NCBI GenBank assembly: GCA_002325825.1
Contig: DCSW01000043.1
Location: 1-8,961 of the forward strand
Origin: Collimonas sp. UBA1456
Lineage (GTDB): Bacteria > Pseudomonadota > Gammaproteobacteria > Burkholderiales > Burkholderiaceae_D
Length of the DNA: 8,961 bases
Direction: 5' to 3'
Shown: positions 6,500 through 8,961 of the stretch, in pieces
Layout of the letters: the number at the start of each line of letters is the position of its first letter
How positions within the stretch are numbered: the stretch's first letter is position 1
Notes under the pieces: generated by a model
Told to the model about the DNA's origin: nothing
Databases searched by the model: none
The model's input: only the letters and a program-made list of their open reading frames with translations
Program-made: the position numbers and the translations under genes

Positions 6500-7888
6500 G
6501 TGCCGCAACTTTCCAAATTGATTTTTAAAGCTTACGACATCCGTGGGATAGTCGGTAGCACCCTAGACGCCGGAATCGCTCGCCAGATTGGGTTGGCTTT
6601 CGGTATCGCCGCACGCGTCAAGGGAGAGAAAACAGTAATTATTGGCAGAGATGGCCGCTTGTCGGGACCGGAGCTTGCAGCTGCTCTGGCATCCGGTTTG
6701 CAGGAAACGGGTGTTGATGTCGTTGATCTTGGACTGGTGGCGACGCCGATGGTCTATTTTGCGACACATGTTCTCGGTACGCAGTCTGGCATCATGGTTA
6801 CCGGCAGTCATAACCCACCGGATTACAACGGTTTCAAAATGGTCTTGGCTGGTGAAGCGATTTATGGCGAGACTATCCAGCAGCTTTATCAAGCAATTGC
6901 CAGCGGCAGCACCAAGGCAACCGTAGCGGCGCCACGCGGCAGCTATCGCCCGCACGACATCAAGGATGCCTATTTGCAGCGCATTATCGGCGATACCAAA
7001 CTGGCGCGGCAGATGAAAATCGTAGTCGACTGCGGCAACGGTGTTGCCGGTGCATTTGCCGGCGAGTTGTATCGCGCACTCGGTTGTGAAGTGCAAGAGC
7101 TGTTTTGTGAAGTTGACGGTACTTTCCCGAATCATCATCCCGATCCAGCTCATCCAGAAAACTTGCGGGACGTGATTAGTACTTTGCAAAATTCAGACGC
7201 TGAATTAGGGCTGGCGTTCGACGGTGACGGTGATCGTCTTGGTGTGGTCACCAAGGACGGACAAATCATTTATCCAGACCGGCAACTCATGTTATTTGCT
7301 GCGGATGTGCTGACGCGCAACCCGGGGCGCGAGATTTTGTATGACGTCAAATGCACCCGTTATTTGGCCCCTTGGATTGCGGAGCGCGACGGCAAACCAT
7401 TGATGTGCAAGACCGGCCACTCACTAGTCAAAGCCAAGATGCGTGAGACCGGCGCACCGCTCGGTGGTGAAATGAGCGGTCACGTTTTCTTCAAGGATCG
7501 TTGGTACGGGTTTGACGACGGCATGTATGCGGGTGCACGCTTACTGGAATTGTTGAGCCGCGAGAGCGATGCTTCCGCAGTCTTGAATGCGTTGCCGAAG
7601 TCGACCAGCACACCTGAATTACATCTGATGCTGGCCGAGGGAGAGAATTTTTCTTTGATCGAAAAACTGCAAAGCGACGCAGATTTTCCCGGTGCCGAGA
7701 ATATCATCAAGATTGATGGACTGCGGGTTGAGTATACGGATGGCTTCGGCTTGGTCCGTTCTTCCAACACCACCCCTGTCGTGGTCATGCGTTTCGAGGC
7801 TGAGTCTGAGGCGATCCTGGCGCGCATCCAGTCTGAATTTAAGCGCGTGATCCTGGCTGTCAAGCAGGACATTGTCTTGCCCTTCTAA
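6500..7888 (+). CDS. manB: Phosphomannomutase/phosphoglucomutase (ManB/AlgC type)
   Basis: Interconverts hexose-6-phosphate and hexose-1-phosphate through a phosphoserine enzyme, feeding nucleotide sugars for lipopolysaccharide and other glycans; cytosolic. The 462-residue product is full length for the alpha-D-phosphohexomutase family with four domains. Visible landmarks: KAYDIRG near the N-terminus (10-16), the active-site loop TGSHNP (101-106, phosphorylated Ser103), the metal-binding loop DGDGDR (241-246), the sugar-specificity loop GEMSGH (323-328) and the phosphate-binding loop RSSNTTP (420-426). The start is GTG 6500, which gives the expected MPQLSKLIFKAYDIRG N-terminus; there is no evident Shine-Dalgarno sequence, and the upstream DNA is the scar of the kinase deletion, so expression may have changed. 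waaC begins 22 bases downstream, probably as one operon. The name algC is equally suitable. Confidence 0.95.
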   Translation: MPQLSKLIFKAYDIRGIVGSTLDAGIARQIGLAFGIAARVKGEKTVIIGRDGRLSGPELAAALASGLQETGVDVVDLGLVATPMVYFATHVLGTQSGIMVTGSHNPPDYNGFKMVLAGEAIYGETIQQLYQAIASGSTKATVAAPRGSYRPHDIKDAYLQRIIGDTKLARQMKIVVDCGNGVAGAFAGELYRALGCEVQELFCEVDGTFPNHHPDPAHPENLRDVISTLQNSDAELGLAFDGDGDRLGVVTKDGQIIYPDRQLMLFAADVLTRNPGREILYDVKCTRYLAPWIAERDGKPLMCKTGHSLVKAKMRETGAPLGGEMSGHVFFKDRWYGFDDGMYAGARLLELLSRESDASAVLNALPKSTSTPELHLMLAEGENFSLIEKLQSDADFPGAENIIKIDGLRVEYTDGFGLVRSSNTTPVVVMRFEAESEAILARIQSEFKRVILAVKQDIVLPF

Positions 7889-7910
7889 TCTTCTGTCGAG
7901 GTGAAGCAGT

Positions 7911-8961
7911 TTGAATATTCTCATTGTCCGCGTCTCTTCATTGGGAGACGTTGTGCACAACATGCCGATGGTGTCGGATATCCGGCACCATTATCCCGAT
8001 GTCAATATCGACTGGGTTGTCGAAGAAGGCTACACCAGCCTGGTACGGATGAATCCTAAAGTGCGCCGAATTATCCCGATTGCGTTGCGGCGCTGGCGTA
8101 AAAACTTGCTTTCTGCAGCTACGTTTACCGAGATATTTGATTTCTACCAACAACTGAGACGGGATACTTACGACTTCATCTTTGATACCCAGGGCCTGTT
8201 GAAAACCAGCATCGTGATGCGGATGGCGCATCTTGCTCCCGGTGGTCATCGAGTGGGATTGGCGAATGCGACAGAGGGCTCTGGTTATGAACCGCTGTCA
8301 CGCTTATTTCATACCAAGAGTGTGCCGGTTGATCTGCGCACGCATGCTGTGCTGCGAGCGCGCCAGGTTGCCGCCGCAGCGCTCGGTTATACGGCGGATG
8401 GCGTCGCTGATTTCAATATTCAAGGGGTGTCGTCGATGCGTGCGGCAGAGTTGCCCGCCTGGATGCCGGATCAGCCGTATGCTGTTTTTTTTCATGGTAC
8501 CGCGCGCGCAGAAAAACAATGGCCCGCTTCAAATTGGTTGCGGATGGCAGGTTTGTTGAGGGAACGTAGCTTGCTGGTTTTGCTGCCGTGGAGCAGCGAT
8601 GCTGAGAAGCGCATTGCCGGGCAATTGGCGAGTCAGATGAGCAATATCCGTGTGTTGCCTCGGCTGCCGTTGATGGAGGCCGTGCTGCTGGCCCATCGTG
8701 CTGCATTGGTGATTGGCGTCGATACCGGACTAACCCATATCGCCGCTGCCTTCAACCGCCCAACGATCGAGTTGTATTGCGATTCTCCACGTTGGAAAAC
8801 CGAAGGCAACTGGTCACCGCAAATCATCAATCTAGGTAATATCGGCAAACCGCCAACTGTTGCGGATGTTGTGCTGGCGCTGGATAACCTGGACCGCCAC
8901 ATTCTATGGCGAAAGCAGCAGGAATCGAGCTGTAGTCTCCCCCTAAATCAAGACACTTTGG
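7911..8961 (+). CDS. waaC: Lipopolysaccharide heptosyltransferase I, open at the right edge
   Basis: Transfers the first L-glycero-D-manno-heptose from ADP-heptose to Kdo2-lipid A at the inner face of the cytoplasmic membrane. The start is TTG 7911, backed by GAGGTG (7898-7903) 7 bases upstream and by the exact family N-terminus NILIVRVSSLGDVVHNMP. Glycosyltransferase family 9 landmarks: catalytic Asp13 in SSLGD, FDTQGLLKTS (91-100), FHGTARAEKQWP (194-205, Lys202), and DTGLTHIAAA (261-270) with Asp261 for ADP-heptose binding. Family similarity runs to about residue 335 (ALDNL); homologues usually end near there. Here the frame stays open through residue 340 into what looks like an insertion-sequence end at 8931, and no stop is reached within the window. 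The enzyme may therefore carry a short foreign tail but is otherwise complete. Confidence 0.93.
   Translation, partial: MNILIVRVSSLGDVVHNMPMVSDIRHHYPDVNIDWVVEEGYTSLVRMNPKVRRIIPIALRRWRKNLLSAATFTEIFDFYQQLRRDTYDFIFDTQGLLKTSIVMRMAHLAPGGHRVGLANATEGSGYEPLSRLFHTKSVPVDLRTHAVLRARQVAAAALGYTADGVADFNIQGVSSMRAAELPAWMPDQPYAVFFHGTARAEKQWPASNWLRMAGLLRERSLLVLLPWSSDAEKRIAGQLASQMSNIRVLPRLPLMEAVLLAHRAALVIGVDTGLTHIAAAFNRPTIELYCDSPRWKTEGNWSPQIINLGNIGKPPTVADVVLALDNLDRHILWRKQQESSCSLPLNQDTL
8931..8961. mobile_element. Possible insertion-sequence end interrupting the waaC 3' end
   Basis: From 8931 the sequence begins TGTAGTCTCCCCCTAAATC, then GACACTTTGG to the edge. A TG start followed by a C-run and a GACA..TTTGG block resembles the terminal inverted repeats of IS3-family elements in general form; I do not recognise a specific element. 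The boundary falls where WaaC homologues normally end, and the codons after it give a sequence unlike WaaC. No transposase is visible because the window ends here. Confidence 0.35.

Noticed and set aside
6563..7189. 208-residue reverse-strand ORF inside manB
   Set aside because: It is the antisense shadow of an intact, family-typical gene and has no recognisable motif.
1..8961. CRISPR array, tRNA, rRNA or toxin-antitoxin/defence system
   Set aside because: No spaced direct repeats, no cloverleaf-like or rRNA-like sequence and no small coupled gene pair were seen anywhere in the window.

Overview
The window comes from a proteobacterium, most likely a betaproteobacterium of the order Burkholderiales, perhaps Oxalobacteraceae. 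This rests on protein style and on gene order as I recall it from that group (tlpA, aroQ, accB, accC, prmA, a DUF3426 gene, a PfkB kinase, manB/algC, waaC); no search was run. All genes are on the + strand.

Layout. Positions 1-315 hold no convincing gene: a possible insertion-sequence end at the left edge, then one weak ORF. tlpA (316-829) is broken by about four frameshifts. aroQ, accB, accC and prmA (959-4541) are intact. A zinc-ribbon/DUF3426 gene (4534-5831) is a nearly full-length but ruined relic. A PfkB-type sugar/nucleoside kinase (5952-6436) has lost an internal segment and its whole catalytic C-terminal half. manB/algC (6500-7888) is intact. waaC (7911 to the right edge) has its catalytic residues and uses a TTG start; its 3' end seems to run into another insertion-sequence-like end at 8931.

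How it fits together. AccB and AccC are the biotin carrier and biotin carboxylase of acetyl-CoA carboxylase (malonyl-CoA for fatty acids). AroQ makes 3-dehydroshikimate for aromatic amino acids. PrmA methylates ribosomal protein L11. ManB/AlgC and WaaC supply a hexose-1-phosphate and the first heptose for the lipopolysaccharide core. Genes for fatty acid, shikimate and envelope synthesis are preserved, while a thiol-disulfide protein, a membrane zinc-ribbon protein and a kinase have decayed in place. That is the pattern expected of a lineage in fairly early genome reduction (host-restricted or otherwise relaxed), not of random sequencing error, because the long genes between the relics have no indels.

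I found no clear new multi-gene system. The most interesting non-coding signals are strong hairpins without a T-tract just after several stop codons (notably 10 bases after accB), CGTCA repeats before aroQ, and two related sequences (1-23 and 6440-6459) that may mark one mobile element family.
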